The notes beneath the pieces were generated by a model, which saw nothing but the letters and a program-made list of their open reading frames with translations, had not been told where the DNA came from and searched no databases. From contig NZ_LIVZ01000004.1 of the NCBI RefSeq assembly GCF_001905845.1, positions 124,001-188,000 of the forward strand: 64,000 bases of DNA, given 5' to 3'. Source of the stretch: Streptomyces sp. TSRI0107 (GTDB lineage Bacteria; Actinomycetota; Actinomycetes; Streptomycetales; Streptomycetaceae). The position numbers were made by a program, and so were the translations under genes. Each line of letters begins with the position of its first letter. The stretch's first letter is position 1. This document shows positions 15,758-24,218 of the stretch, piece by piece.

Positions 15758-16444
15758 TCATACAGCATCCGGTACTCGAGTCGGCAGTCCGGCCTGCGGC
15801 GCGCAGCCCGCGGCCTCGGCGACTGACCTTGCCATTGAGTTCAGGATGACCATGATGTCTCTTGCTTTGTCACCCCCCCGGAGCCGGTTTGTGGCTGTAT
15901 ACATCTGGGCCTTCACATAGTCCGTGTCCCCAATGTATGCATCGCTGGTTGACGCCTTGGTCGTACAACGAAAGAAGAGATCAGCCCCGTTAAGACCTAC
16001 CTGCGCGAAGACGCCAAGCGGGTATCGAACCTTCCTGTCACTCGAATCCGATTTTCCTGAGGGGTAGTGCCCAGACGCTGAAAAACGGACCTCAAACAGC
16101 GGCTTCCCGCTGCCGTCACCTGCCTTATACACCGAGCACTCACTCTGCTTGAGGTATTCGTCATGAAGATGCTTGACCGACCTGCTTACCGAGAATTCGT
16201 CCGGCTCACCTGCTTGGTTAGTCCCAGTGAGCTCTTCGAATCTGTTCGTGCCAGAAATTCGCTTCAGGGCAGCAGCAGCCGACGTGTCGAGCGTCCCATC
16301 GCAGATCTCGTGTGCAGGAACTCCCTTCTGCTCTTTACTCAGCCCCTCCGCGTCAGAGCCGCTACTGCAACCGCTCGTAAGTACCGCCGCGACCACAACG
16401 AAGAGCGTAATTTTCGACTTACTACCCTGTGCCAGTAGAAGCAT
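15758..16444 (-). CDS. Lipoprotein, unknown
   Basis: 228 residues from ATG at 16444. A short hydrophobic signal (ITLFVVVAAVLTSGCSSG) ends in a lipobox LTSGC, so the mature protein should be lipidated at Cys and anchored outside the membrane. The rest is polar and unrecognised, with a four-Cys pattern (EICDG, SECSVY, FFRCTT, AAGCAP) that could form disulfides. It is last in the leftward type VII-like cluster, 12 bases after the large helical protein. Confidence 0.8.
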   Translation of the reverse strand: MLLLAQGSKSKITLFVVVAAVLTSGCSSGSDAEGLSKEQKGVPAHEICDGTLDTSAAAALKRISGTNRFEELTGTNQAGEPDEFSVSRSVKHLHDEYLKQSECSVYKAGDGSGKPLFEVRFSASGHYPSGKSDSSDRKVRYPLGVFAQVGLNGADLFFRCTTKASTSDAYIGDTDYVKAQMYTATNRLRGGDKARDIMVILNSMARSVAEAAGCAPQAGLPTRVPDAV

Positions 16445-16456
16445 CTTCAGCCAACC

Positions 16457-18769
16457 TCAGTCCTTGAATGGGGGTCGACCTCGGTAATCGTTCTGATTCG
16501 GACCCGTACCTAGGTAGCTACCTTCGAGGCCATCGATCCATTGCTGGTCATCTGCCTTATCTGCAGCTTTCGGGTAGCCCTCGAAATATGCAGTATAGAT
16601 CTTCCCCAAGCCGTCCGTTCCTTGATCGAAAAACTTTCGACTCGTCATCTGCGAAGGAACGCTGGGATCGGCTGCCGCTTCTTCCGTGGCCTTATCGATT
16701 TCGTGACCGAGCAGTGTATTAGCTGCATTGACGATCTGATCCGCAGCGACAGGAGCAATCACCAAAGCAGCAGCAGTGGAGCCAGGAAGAGGAACAGCGG
16801 CGACTCCGCCGGCCACCACTGCACCAGCCATCAGCTTCTTCCAGTCGGATGAGCGGGCGAGTTCCTTATTCGCCTCCTCGGACTCCGCACCGTAAGTCGC
16901 GGCTGCCTGCTGCACACGAGAGTGATCCAGAATTCCGCGGGCTTCCGCACCCGTTGACATGGCGTCTCTAGCGCGGTTCATGTTTTCTTCACTGGTGGCC
17001 GGGTTGGCATCCAAAACGCTCAGGGTGTACATGTGTTGCGCCGCGGTGACAATTTTGTGCGAGTCCTCGGCCTGGCCGAGGACGCTCAGGAAATCGATGG
17101 CCCCTTGATTTCCAATGCTTGCCCGACCGTCGTAACGAGCCGGGAAGTCGCCCGCATCCTTTCCGTGATCGCCGACACCGGAAAGCTCGTAGTCGATGTC
17201 GTCGATGTATGCGCCGCCGATCTTCCCCAAGCTGTCAGCGAGTTCAGGCTGGGTGTGCAGCAGCTTGGGACCGCCCTCGCCACCGTAGAGATACGCGACC
17301 TGTTCAAAAACAGCTGCGGTGTTCGCCGTACGGCGGTCGCCTGCCACCGTATCCTTCGCTTCGGCATCGGACGAGTATCCAGTCGTCGCCGCTTCCAGCG
17401 CGTGACCGAGTGCGTCGCGTCCGGCGACGTAGCCATCTTTGCCGTCCATCGCGGTATCGGGTAGCCAGAGACGTTCACTGGTCAGATACTTGAGATGCTC
17501 ATTGACCTCTGATTCGGCGTTCACCGTGTCTCTTTCCAGCGCCGGCATGGAAGTATCCGAGAAGTCCGGGCGAGCGAAGAACTTCTCCGAAGCGCCAGGG
17601 TTGTGACCCAACGCCTCGAGGAACCCCGTCACGGGGTCTCGGCCACGGTCATTCTTGTTGCCCCACAGATTGAGATCTCCCGTGTTCCAGTTATTGACCC
17701 ACGGAGTGGTGGCCCGTCCGTTGACCTGCTTGTCGTATGCGAGAAGTTCGTCACCGTAGCGGTAGAGGAAGTCATCGTCGTAGTCACCGAAGCGCATGAG
17801 ATTACTCATGACGGCGTAGCCGGTAGGGTTGCTGGCATCGTCGACCCCAAGCTGATTCGGACCCAATTTGATCATCTGGTCCTTCCAGCCCGCCATCTGA
17901 TCACTGTCGGAGAGTGTGGCTCGCCCGAGCGTGATCCCAAGGTTTTTCTGGAGCTGCTTGGCCTGCTTATCCCTCGCAGGATCATGGTTGAATTCGCCCT
18001 GGTACGGGTCAGCGATGCCAGCCCAGAAGGTGAGCGCCCGCTTCGGCCCCACCTGGGTTGCGAACTCCTCTGCGAAGAGGGGATCGTTCTTGTACTTGGC
18101 CAGGGTGCTGTTGAGCGAAGCGAGTTCTGTGTTCGTTACGTCACGGGGATCCTTCGCGAGGATCTTTGCCATCTTGTCAGCGTCTGCGATGGCTTTGACC
18201 GCTGCATCACGGCTGTCGTAACTGGCTCCAGAGAAACCGTACTTGGCCTGATCGACGATCAGGCGCAGCGCCTTCGCTGCCGTGGAGTCGCTGTGAGTGG
18301 CCTTGCTCAGAATGCGCTGGATCTCGTCCCGAGCATCGTCAACCTCCTTCTGGCTGACTGCACCATGCTGGCCGCTCGGGTCGGACGCCCAGTCGGGCCG
18401 GGTGTTGGCGACGACCGTGAACGAGCCGTCTCCTGTGTCCGCCACTGTCAGGTGCTTTTTAGCAGCACGGTCCAAGGCGTCGTTGAGTTGGGTCCGGTAA
18501 CCAATCAGCTCCTCTCGGGTGTCTTTGAGGATCTTGGCAACCGTGTTCGCCTGGGTGTGCGCATCAGCGAACTCAGAAGCAGTCTTGGTGATGAACTCAC
18601 GGCTGACAGTGGCGTTGACGCCTGCCCACTTGGCCTTGTCGGCCTTTCCCTTTAACTCGCCCTCCGCATCCTTCTTCATATCGGCAAGTTTCTTCGTCAT
18701 CTGCTCCCAATCGGTGATCGCCTCACCGAGTTGGGAGAAGTTGCCGTAACGCAAGGAATCGAGGTCCAT
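16457..18769 (-). CDS. Large helical type VII-associated protein (DUF6571-like)
   Basis: 770 residues from ATG at 18769. The N-terminus (MDLDSLRYGNFSQLGEAITDWEQM...WAGVNATVSREFITKTASEF) is a helical WXG-like module with WAG. It continues as long charged helices with few hydrophobic segments, then an Ala/Val-rich stretch near 660-690 (AVVAGGVAAVPLPGSTAAALVIAP) that could insert in or cross a membrane. The family is recalled as DUF6571-type proteins that accompany streptomycete T7-like genes. Codon 39 is TTA (18653-18655), so translation may need the bldA tRNA. The gene is lower in GC than its surroundings. Confidence 0.85.
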   Translation of the reverse strand: MDLDSLRYGNFSQLGEAITDWEQMTKKLADMKKDAEGELKGKADKAKWAGVNATVSREFITKTASEFADAHTQANTVAKILKDTREELIGYRTQLNDALDRAAKKHLTVADTGDGSFTVVANTRPDWASDPSGQHGAVSQKEVDDARDEIQRILSKATHSDSTAAKALRLIVDQAKYGFSGASYDSRDAAVKAIADADKMAKILAKDPRDVTNTELASLNSTLAKYKNDPLFAEEFATQVGPKRALTFWAGIADPYQGEFNHDPARDKQAKQLQKNLGITLGRATLSDSDQMAGWKDQMIKLGPNQLGVDDASNPTGYAVMSNLMRFGDYDDDFLYRYGDELLAYDKQVNGRATTPWVNNWNTGDLNLWGNKNDRGRDPVTGFLEALGHNPGASEKFFARPDFSDTSMPALERDTVNAESEVNEHLKYLTSERLWLPDTAMDGKDGYVAGRDALGHALEAATTGYSSDAEAKDTVAGDRRTANTAAVFEQVAYLYGGEGGPKLLHTQPELADSLGKIGGAYIDDIDYELSGVGDHGKDAGDFPARYDGRASIGNQGAIDFLSVLGQAEDSHKIVTAAQHMYTLSVLDANPATSEENMNRARDAMSTGAEARGILDHSRVQQAAATYGAESEEANKELARSSDWKKLMAGAVVAGGVAAVPLPGSTAAALVIAPVAADQIVNAANTLLGHEIDKATEEAAADPSVPSQMTSRKFFDQGTDGLGKIYTAYFEGYPKAADKADDQQWIDGLEGSYLGTGPNQNDYRGRPPFKD

Positions 18770-18774
18770 CGACG

Positions 18775-19221
18775 TCAGTGCCCCTTCCGGTCATCGAAGC
18801 CCTCATCGAGCGTGGCAATGCTGCTGACTGCGCCCGCGATGTAGGATTCGTCGCCCGCGTGCTGGTTCTTGGTGAACCGCAGGTGGTTCGAGATATGGGC
18901 ACAAGCGTCCAGGAGCGTCTTGGTCTGCTCGCTCCAGCGCGCCGACACGTGTTCGAGTGCACCGCCGAGAGCAAACCCCTCGCCCTTGAGCCCGCCCGCA
19001 GCCCTCTCGGAGGCAACACGTGCGTGCCCGCTGTAGGTGGTGAAGTCGTTGAACAGGTCGCGGGCTGCTTTCCCGACGGCTTCGAGACCCTGGTTGCTTA
19101 CTTCGAGGTCTCCTCTAGTGCCGCCGCCTCCCTGGTCGCCAGGGTACTGGTTGAGCTGCATCTGCGTGGAATCCTGTGCCGCCGCTGAAGCTTTCAGCTG
19201 ATCCCATTCCTCCCACGCCAT
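18775..19221 (-). CDS. WXG-like small protein of the type VII cluster
   Basis: 148 residues from ATG at 19221, starting MAWEEWDQLKASAA. Helical in its second half (GLEAVGKAARDLFNDFTTYSGHARVASERAAGGLKGEGFALGGAL), with a later W (SARWSEQTKTLLDAC), as in ESX partner proteins. The start is fixed by the conserved opening shared with a truncated copy at 23055-23159. It ends 6 bases before the large helical gene and probably forms a heterodimer with it or serves as a secretion partner. Confidence 0.8.
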   Translation of the reverse strand: MAWEEWDQLKASAAAQDSTQMQLNQYPGDQGGGGTRGDLEVSNQGLEAVGKAARDLFNDFTTYSGHARVASERAAGGLKGEGFALGGALEHVSARWSEQTKTLLDACAHISNHLRFTKNQHAGDESYIAGAVSSIATLDEGFDDRKGH

Positions 19222-19327
19222 GTGCGGTTCCTCCCTGTGACATCTCATTCTCGAACGAGAAAAAGCCAAGAATCCTTGCGGAAGCGTGACGGGATATCGC
19301 CATCCGTCTGGATGAAACGGCCTTACA

Positions 19328-20587
19328 TCACTGCCTGGTCTGACTCTCCGTCAGGGTGCTGGCCGCCCTACGGTGCCTGCGGATGGCAGCCGCTACCACG
19401 ACGGCTGCAAGGAGGGCGGCCGTGCCGACGCTCAGAGCGACCCAGAGGGAATTGTCCGAGGAGTTCTTCGTGACTGCGGTACTCGAACCGGTGTCGTCGT
19501 CCTTGGTCGGCGCTTGTGCGGCCTGGGACTCAAGTGCGCTCGCAGAGGGGGCAGCCGAAGCCTCGACTGCCTTGAGATCAGGCAGCGGGTAGACGTCCGC
19601 CGGACCTGGGTCGCCGGGATTCTGGAGCGCAATGCGTGGGCGGACGATGCCGTAGCCGATGGAGTCGTTGCGCTTCGCGCCGTCCGTGGGGGCGCCGATG
19701 GTGTTCAGCATGACGCGGAGGACCTGGTTGTTGGTCCAGGTCGGGTGCTTGGACCAGATGAGTGCGGCGCTGGCGGAGGCGAGGGCGGTGGCGTCACTTG
19801 TGCCCTCGGTTTCGCAGAGCCCAGTCTTACCGCCACATGCGTGGACCATTTCCTCACCGGGTGCTGCCATGTCGACTTGCGGTCCGAACTGGGAGAAGGA
19901 GGACCGCCGAAGATCCTTGCCCACCGACGCCACTCCGATCACGCCAGGGGTGGCCCCCGGATACTGAACTCGGTTGCCTTCGTCACCGGAGTTCCCGACG
20001 CTCGCAAAGACAAGTGAGCCGTTGTCGACCGCGTAGCGGACGGCCGCAGTCAATTCAGGGGTATCGATCGCCCCACCCATGGAGATATTGACCACCCGGG
20101 CGCCGTGGTCGACCGCATACCGGATGGCTTTGCTGAAGCTCGAGGAAGTCTCGAAGCCACTGCCGTCGTCGGCAGCCGGCATCCTAATCGGCAAAATCTT
20201 GGCACCCGGCGCAAGCCCGAATGCACCGTTTCCACCGCCGTACGCCCCGGTGCCGGCAATGAGTGCGGCCATCCCGGTGCCGTGCCCGTCGTAGTCCGTG
20301 TGCTCGTCACCGGCCCGGCTTGCGGGCGCGAGGTCCAAACCGTCGAGCACACGTCCACTCAGGTCGGGATTGCTCGGATCGACCCCGGAGTCGATCACGG
20401 CCACCGTGATGCTCTCGCCTGTGCTCGTGCGCCACATTTCCTCAGCGTGCATGGCGTCCAGGAACCACTGCTTGTCGCGCGTCGAGTCGGCGTGCGCCGG
20501 AGTGGCCGCACCTCCCACCAGCAGAAGGCCGACGATTGCCGAGGCGACAGCCTGGAGCCGGCCACGCCTCATTCTGTTGGTGGGCAT
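19328..20587 (-). CDS. Mycosin-like subtilisin-family serine protease (type VII-associated)
   Basis: 419 residues from ATG at 20587, with GAGGG 8 bases upstream. Signal peptide (AVASAIVGLLLVGGAATPAHA), then a peptidase S8 domain with catalytic Asp66 (VIDSGVD), His102 (YDGHGTG), oxyanion Asn199 (VGNSG) and Ser264 (EGTSDATA). After a low-complexity linker there is a C-terminal transmembrane helix (LWVALSVGTAALLAAVVVAAAI) and a basic tail. This order is that of MycP, the membrane-anchored protease of ESX systems. It sits between WXG-like genes, supporting a T7-related role. Confidence 0.93.
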   Translation of the reverse strand: MPTNRMRRGRLQAVASAIVGLLLVGGAATPAHADSTRDKQWFLDAMHAEEMWRTSTGESITVAVIDSGVDPSNPDLSGRVLDGLDLAPASRAGDEHTDYDGHGTGMAALIAGTGAYGGGNGAFGLAPGAKILPIRMPAADDGSGFETSSSFSKAIRYAVDHGARVVNISMGGAIDTPELTAAVRYAVDNGSLVFASVGNSGDEGNRVQYPGATPGVIGVASVGKDLRRSSFSQFGPQVDMAAPGEEMVHACGGKTGLCETEGTSDATALASASAALIWSKHPTWTNNQVLRVMLNTIGAPTDGAKRNDSIGYGIVRPRIALQNPGDPGPADVYPLPDLKAVEASAAPSASALESQAAQAPTKDDDTGSSTAVTKNSSDNSLWVALSVGTAALLAAVVVAAAIRRHRRAASTLTESQTRQ

Positions 20588-20629
20588 ATACGTCCCTCTC
20601 GTGTGCACTGCGGGTCGAACGGCGGCCGA

Positions 20630-22351
20630 CTAGGTGTTGCGGTGATCGGTCTGCTGTCTCCCGCCCCGCTGGGCCCCCCTGGCGGATCCGGGTGCGGTGC
20701 GGGCAGTACCGCGGCCGACGCCCTCGCTCGGTGTGCCCCCGGAGACGCCACCTCGCGTCGGTGCGGACGGTACCGGTGCACCCGGACGGGCAGGCGCCCG
20801 GCCTGTCTGTAGCGGAGTCCCGCCGACTACGCCGCCTTGAGGCGTGGACAGCGGGCGGCCGGTATTCACCGCGGATCCAGGGCGAGCCCCCGCCGACGGC
20901 CCCGTCGGTCCCGCTGCCGGGACGCGGCCCGTCGACCGGTTGGCGGCAGGCTCTCCGCCTACGACTGTTCCGCCAGGCAGGCGCCCCGACGGCCTTCCCG
21001 TGGCAGGCGCCGCGGGCGCATGTCCCCTAGCGGCACTATTGCCGGTGGGGCGTCCTCCCGTGATCGGGCTCGCGGGTCGTCCACTCATGGCACCGGCTCC
21101 CGTTGGACGTCCACCTGCGACGGCCGGCCCTGTCGGTCGTCCACCCATGACGCCGGAGTTGGTCGGACGTCCGGCCGTGGTGCCGGATGCGGGGGGCATG
21201 TTGCGGCCGGCTCCCCATCCCTGCCCCGGGAGGGTCCTGCCGGTAGCAGTCCCGGACGGCTGGCCGTTCGGGTACGGGCCACCGCCCGTGATGTCCCGGC
21301 CGCGCGGAAGGCCCGTTCCTCCCTGCCCTGATGGGAACGGTGTGCGGCCGCTTGCAATCGGCTTTCCCGCGCCACCTGAGGCAGTGGGCATACGTCCTGC
21401 GCCGCGGCCTGAAGTTGGCGGAATCATGCCTGTCACAGTCGGGGGCAGGACTGGTTCGGGACGAGTCGGCGTCACCGGTCCCACCGCTGGTCCTGGACCA
21501 GTCACCGGGCGATGTGTTTCCGGAAGTGTGTCGACCGAGTTGATCTCGACGTGCGCGGGGTTGTCGATGGAAACGGCTCGGGGCGGCACAGCATCTGCCG
21601 GAACCCCGGTGGCGGACCTAGCCTCGTCAAGCTGTGCCGCGGATACAGCATGCCCGGTCACCGCTCCGGCAGAGCCAACAGCGCGCGACGCGGCAGCACT
21701 GGACCCACCTCCGGAACTCCCAGTTCCGGGCCGCGTCAGGTCCTTGGAACGCTCGTCATCACCGATCCCCTTGGGCGGCGGCGGAAACTTCGGCCGCTCC
21801 AGCTTGTCCATCTGCGTCGACGACAGGTCGTACGCCTGCGCCAGCTTCCGCATCTCGCGGGCCGCCTCCTGGCGGACGTTTTCCTTGCTGGCCTTCAGTG
21901 CCGCCAGTTCGGAGCTGGACTTGGAGGCGATCGCTCCGGCGTCGGGGTCGTTGTGGTGGGCCTTGGCGGCTGCGAGGTTGGCGGTGGCGCTGGGTTCGTC
22001 GCGTGGGATGGACGCCTGGGCGGTGGCGATCGCGCCGGAGGCCTGGGAGAGCCACTTGCCGGAGTCGCTGCTGAAGTCGGCGAGGCGGAGTGCGGAGTTG
22101 GCGAGGTCGCCGGCCCAGACGCGGAAGGCGTCCGCGCCCTCGCCCTTCCACTCCACCCACTGCGGGCGGACCTTGAGCTCGTTCGCGATCTCGCGGATCT
22201 CCTTGGCCGCCGCGACCAGCTTCTCGGCGGCGGACTGGACCGTCCCGCTGTCGGCCTGGTCCAGCCAGGCGAGCATCTGCTCGTGGCTCATGCTCTCGAA
22301 CGACGTGCCGCCCCCGGACCCGCCGGACCCACTGGATCCCTTGCCTGCCAT
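20630..22351 (-). CDS. WXG100-like N-terminus with long Pro/Gly/Arg repeat tail
   Basis: 573 residues from ATG at 22351. The N-terminal helical domain has SHEQMLAWLDQADSGTVQSA and, near residue 70, WVEWKGEGADAFRVWAG, the WxG hairpin of type VII substrates; helices continue to about residue 190. The rest is low-complexity (GRPTGPAVAGGRPTG-type repeats, GGRPTGN, Pro-rich stretches). Such long unstructured tails are common in actinobacterial T7 substrates and may span the wall or be secreted. The stop is 42 bases before mycP. Confidence 0.85.
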   Translation of the reverse strand: MAGKGSSGSGGSGGGTSFESMSHEQMLAWLDQADSGTVQSAAEKLVAAAKEIREIANELKVRPQWVEWKGEGADAFRVWAGDLANSALRLADFSSDSGKWLSQASGAIATAQASIPRDEPSATANLAAAKAHHNDPDAGAIASKSSSELAALKASKENVRQEAAREMRKLAQAYDLSSTQMDKLERPKFPPPPKGIGDDERSKDLTRPGTGSSGGGSSAAASRAVGSAGAVTGHAVSAAQLDEARSATGVPADAVPPRAVSIDNPAHVEINSVDTLPETHRPVTGPGPAVGPVTPTRPEPVLPPTVTGMIPPTSGRGAGRMPTASGGAGKPIASGRTPFPSGQGGTGLPRGRDITGGGPYPNGQPSGTATGRTLPGQGWGAGRNMPPASGTTAGRPTNSGVMGGRPTGPAVAGGRPTGAGAMSGRPASPITGGRPTGNSAARGHAPAAPATGRPSGRLPGGTVVGGEPAANRSTGRVPAAGPTGPSAGARPGSAVNTGRPLSTPQGGVVGGTPLQTGRAPARPGAPVPSAPTRGGVSGGTPSEGVGRGTARTAPGSARGAQRGGRQQTDHRNT

Positions 22352-22394
22352 CAGTCGTCTCCCCGTTCTCGTACCGTGCCCGTCGCCCGCCGGA

Positions 22395-23012
22395 TCAGAT
22401 CGTGCCGCCCGCGTCGCCGCTCGGCGGCTTCTGCCCACCGGTATCGGCGCCCCCGCCCGCGACGCCTTCGCGCTTCGCGCGCTCGGGGTCGTACGGGCCT
22501 CCGTAGTGTTCCGTCGTCTCGGCGGTGATCGCGGCCATGCGGTTGCGGACGTCCAGGTCGATGTTCTCGTAGCCCTTGTGGGATGCCAGGACCGCGATGG
22601 ACATGGCTTCCATGCAGTCGGAGAGCAGCTTGGAGAACGTCTCCAGGTCGGTGATGACCTTCTCGTACGACTTATGCAGGCCTGCCGCCTCGGTCCAGGC
22701 CCCTTCGCCGCCGCCGAACTTCTGGCGCCCGACCTGCTCCTGTCCCACCTTCGTGGGCCCGGCCTGCGACTCCTTCAGGTCGCGGATGAGTTCGTCGACC
22801 CGCTGCCGGAACTTCGTGAACGACGACAGCTCCGTGGACAGGTCGTGGACCGCGTCCTTCGCCGTGTCGAACACGCTGGACAGCCAGGACGTACCCGTCG
22901 AGCCCGTCGACGCGCTCGTGCTCGTCGAACCGCCACTGTCGCTCGGCAGCACCGGTGCCTCCCCGTTCCCCGTCCCCGTTCCGGCCTCCGGATCAGGCGA
23001 GACCGTACTCAC
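22395..23012 (-). CDS. WXG-like type VII partner protein
   Basis: 205 residues from a GTG at 23012. A Ser/Thr/Gly-rich N-terminus (to about residue 45) precedes helices containing AWTEAAGLHKSYEKVITDLETFSKLL and SIAVLASHKGYENIDLDVRNRMAAI. Heterodimeric ESX-type proteins look like this, but no perfect W-x-G is present. First gene of the leftward cluster and probably transcribed from the spacer 23013-23054. No strong ribosome-binding site was seen, so the start is less certain. Confidence 0.75.
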   Translation of the reverse strand: MSTVSPDPEAGTGTGNGEAPVLPSDSGGSTSTSASTGSTGTSWLSSVFDTAKDAVHDLSTELSSFTKFRQRVDELIRDLKESQAGPTKVGQEQVGRQKFGGGEGAWTEAAGLHKSYEKVITDLETFSKLLSDCMEAMSIAVLASHKGYENIDLDVRNRMAAITAETTEHYGGPYDPERAKREGVAGGGADTGGQKPPSGDAGGTI

Positions 23013-23054
23013 CTACTCTAGTGACCGCCTGTGACAGCAGGTTAGGAAGGTGCG

Positions 23055-23159
23055 TCACAGTGTGAGCATTTGGCCACCCCTTCCACGGCCTCTCAGGCAA
23101 TCGCCTGCCGGCCCTTTGAGCTGCTCCCACTCGTCCCACGCCAAGCGAGTGCTGCTCAT
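23055..23159 (-). pseudogene. N-terminal fragment of a WXG-like gene
   Basis: A 34-codon frame from ATG at 23159 (GGAG about 13 bases upstream) reads MSSTRLAWDEWEQLKGPAGD and then a Gly/Arg-rich tail to a stop at 23055-23057. The AWDEWEQLK segment is clearly related to AWEEWDQLK at the start of the intact gene ending at 18775. It looks like a displaced or deleted duplicate, or a short peptide remnant. It stands directly upstream of the type VII-like operon. Confidence 0.6.
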
Positions 23160-23404
23160 CCCGCGAGACCGATCTCCTGCCTTGCCAAGACGCCGACCTA
23201 CGCACGGGGGCTCCCGCCCCCTCCCCCGAACTCGCTTCTGGCGGGATGTGAACGGTGGTTGGGAGTGAAGCGTTTGTGATCACGGCCTACGTCGCGTTCG
23301 CCCAGCGCTGGAGCATGACACGCAGGCGCAGAGCCATGGCACGCTGCGCCAACGACGGGACGGGGCGGTGCGACAGGGAGCCTCGCGACCCCCTGTCGCC
23401 CGTC
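23160..23404. other. Spacer between T7-like cluster and small-gene block
   Basis: No convincing gene on either strand. Several overlapping frames occur but none has conserved-looking sequence or a ribosome-binding site. Confidence 0.6.
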
Positions 23405-23611
23405 TCAGCCGGATCTCTTTCGCTCCCGTGCCAGGCCGTGACAGACGCACCCACAGCGCCGTACCAGGAGCAGGCCGCCACCGAACGGCAGCGGGACGTC
23501 CGTCAGACGGCGGCAGGCGCTGTGTACGTCCTCGTAGCCGGGGCGGCTCGCCAGCGCACACTCCGGGGAGAGATGCCGTTCGGCCGTGGTGGGGCGTGCC
23601 CGTCCGGTCAT
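23405..23611 (-). CDS. Small Cys-containing protein of an integrative-element type block
   Basis: 68 residues from ATG at 23611; its ATG overlaps the upstream stop (ATGA). Contains SPECALASRPGYEDVHSACR and LLVRRCGCVCHGLARER, with several Cys/His that could bind metal. I recall similar short proteins in streptomycete integrative elements, but no function is known. Third of three overlapping leftward small genes. Confidence 0.65.
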   Translation of the reverse strand: MTGRARPTTAERHLSPECALASRPGYEDVHSACRRLTDVPLPFGGGLLLVRRCGCVCHGLARERKRSG

Positions 23612-23805
23612 GGCTTGCTTCCTGTCGAGTGCAGCACGGGCGGTTCCGGCGGGTAGTGCGCGGAGCACGGCCGGCAGGCGTACACGACGAAGCCCGGGCC
23701 CGAGTTCTGGTGGACCACGCCGACCACGACCGGCGCCTGGGTGGTCACGCGGCAGCGGATGCACATGCGTACCGGTGGGCGGGGTTTCTTGCCTTCTTCG
23801 GACAT
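23608..23805 (-). CDS. Small zinc-ribbon-like protein
   Basis: 65 residues from ATG at 23805. Two CxxC-type knuckles are visible, CIRC and CRPC, about 30 residues apart, a classic zinc-ribbon spacing. Its start ATG lies within the TGATG overlap with the upstream stop, and it overlaps the downstream gene by ATGA. Similar conserved short proteins accompany GntR-type regulators in streptomycete mobile elements. Confidence 0.75.
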   Translation of the reverse strand: MSEEGKKPRPPVRMCIRCRVTTQAPVVVGVVHQNSGPGFVVYACRPCSAHYPPEPPVLHSTGSKP

Positions 23806-24053
23806 CAGGCCGCCCGTTCCATGCTGGTCGCGAGTACGTACGGCCGTACCGAAGCCGCCGTGTGGACGTCGAGCAAGGTCGGCAGTCCGTACGGGGAGCG
23901 GTGGGCGGGAAGTGGTGCGGCGGCCGGGTGGAGTGCTCGCGGTTCGCACGTCGGCGAGGGGGTGGCTGTAGGGCTCGTGCCCGACCTGTGCCTGCCGGGG
24001 CCGGGCACGCGCAAGGCCCGGATCCAGCGCACCAGCACGTGGATAATGCTCAC
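23805..24053 (-). CDS. Small protein, first of a coupled three-gene block
   Basis: 82 residues from a GTG at 24053 with GGAGGT 7-12 bases upstream. Begins MSIIHVLVRWIRALRVPGPG and contains PLPAHRSPYGLPTLLDV and ASVRPYVLATSMERAA. I recall this RSPYG and VRPY-type sequence in small streptomycete element-associated proteins of unknown role. It is divergent from the GntR gene (spacer 24054-24218), with a repeated operator there. Confidence 0.7.
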   Translation of the reverse strand: MSIIHVLVRWIRALRVPGPGRHRSGTSPTATPSPTCEPRALHPAAAPLPAHRSPYGLPTLLDVHTAASVRPYVLATSMERAA

Positions 24054-24145
24054 GTCGTCAACCTCCAGCGGTTGGTGACCACGCCCCCGGACGGCTCCAC
24101 CCGTCGCGGGGGACTTCTGTCGGCATCGACACTACCGCAACTTGG

Positions 24146-24170
24146 TACGTCTTAGTACGTCTAGATACGT
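24146..24170. promoter_or_regulatory. Three TACGT boxes in exact 10-bp phase (probable GntR operator)
   Basis: TACGT occurs at 24146-24150, 24156-24160 and 24166-24170, exactly one helical turn apart, in GGTACGTCTTAGTACGTCTA and GATACGTGC. ACGT is self-complementary, so each box is a half-palindrome core. It lies in the divergent spacer between the coupled small genes and the GntR gene, so a dimeric or oligomeric GntR could bind the same face of the helix and control both directions. Binding is inferred. Confidence 0.75.
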
Positions 24171-24218
24171 GCTAAGTCGGCCTATGCTGTCCTGGGCTGG
24201 CCTTTTACGCTCCCGGGC

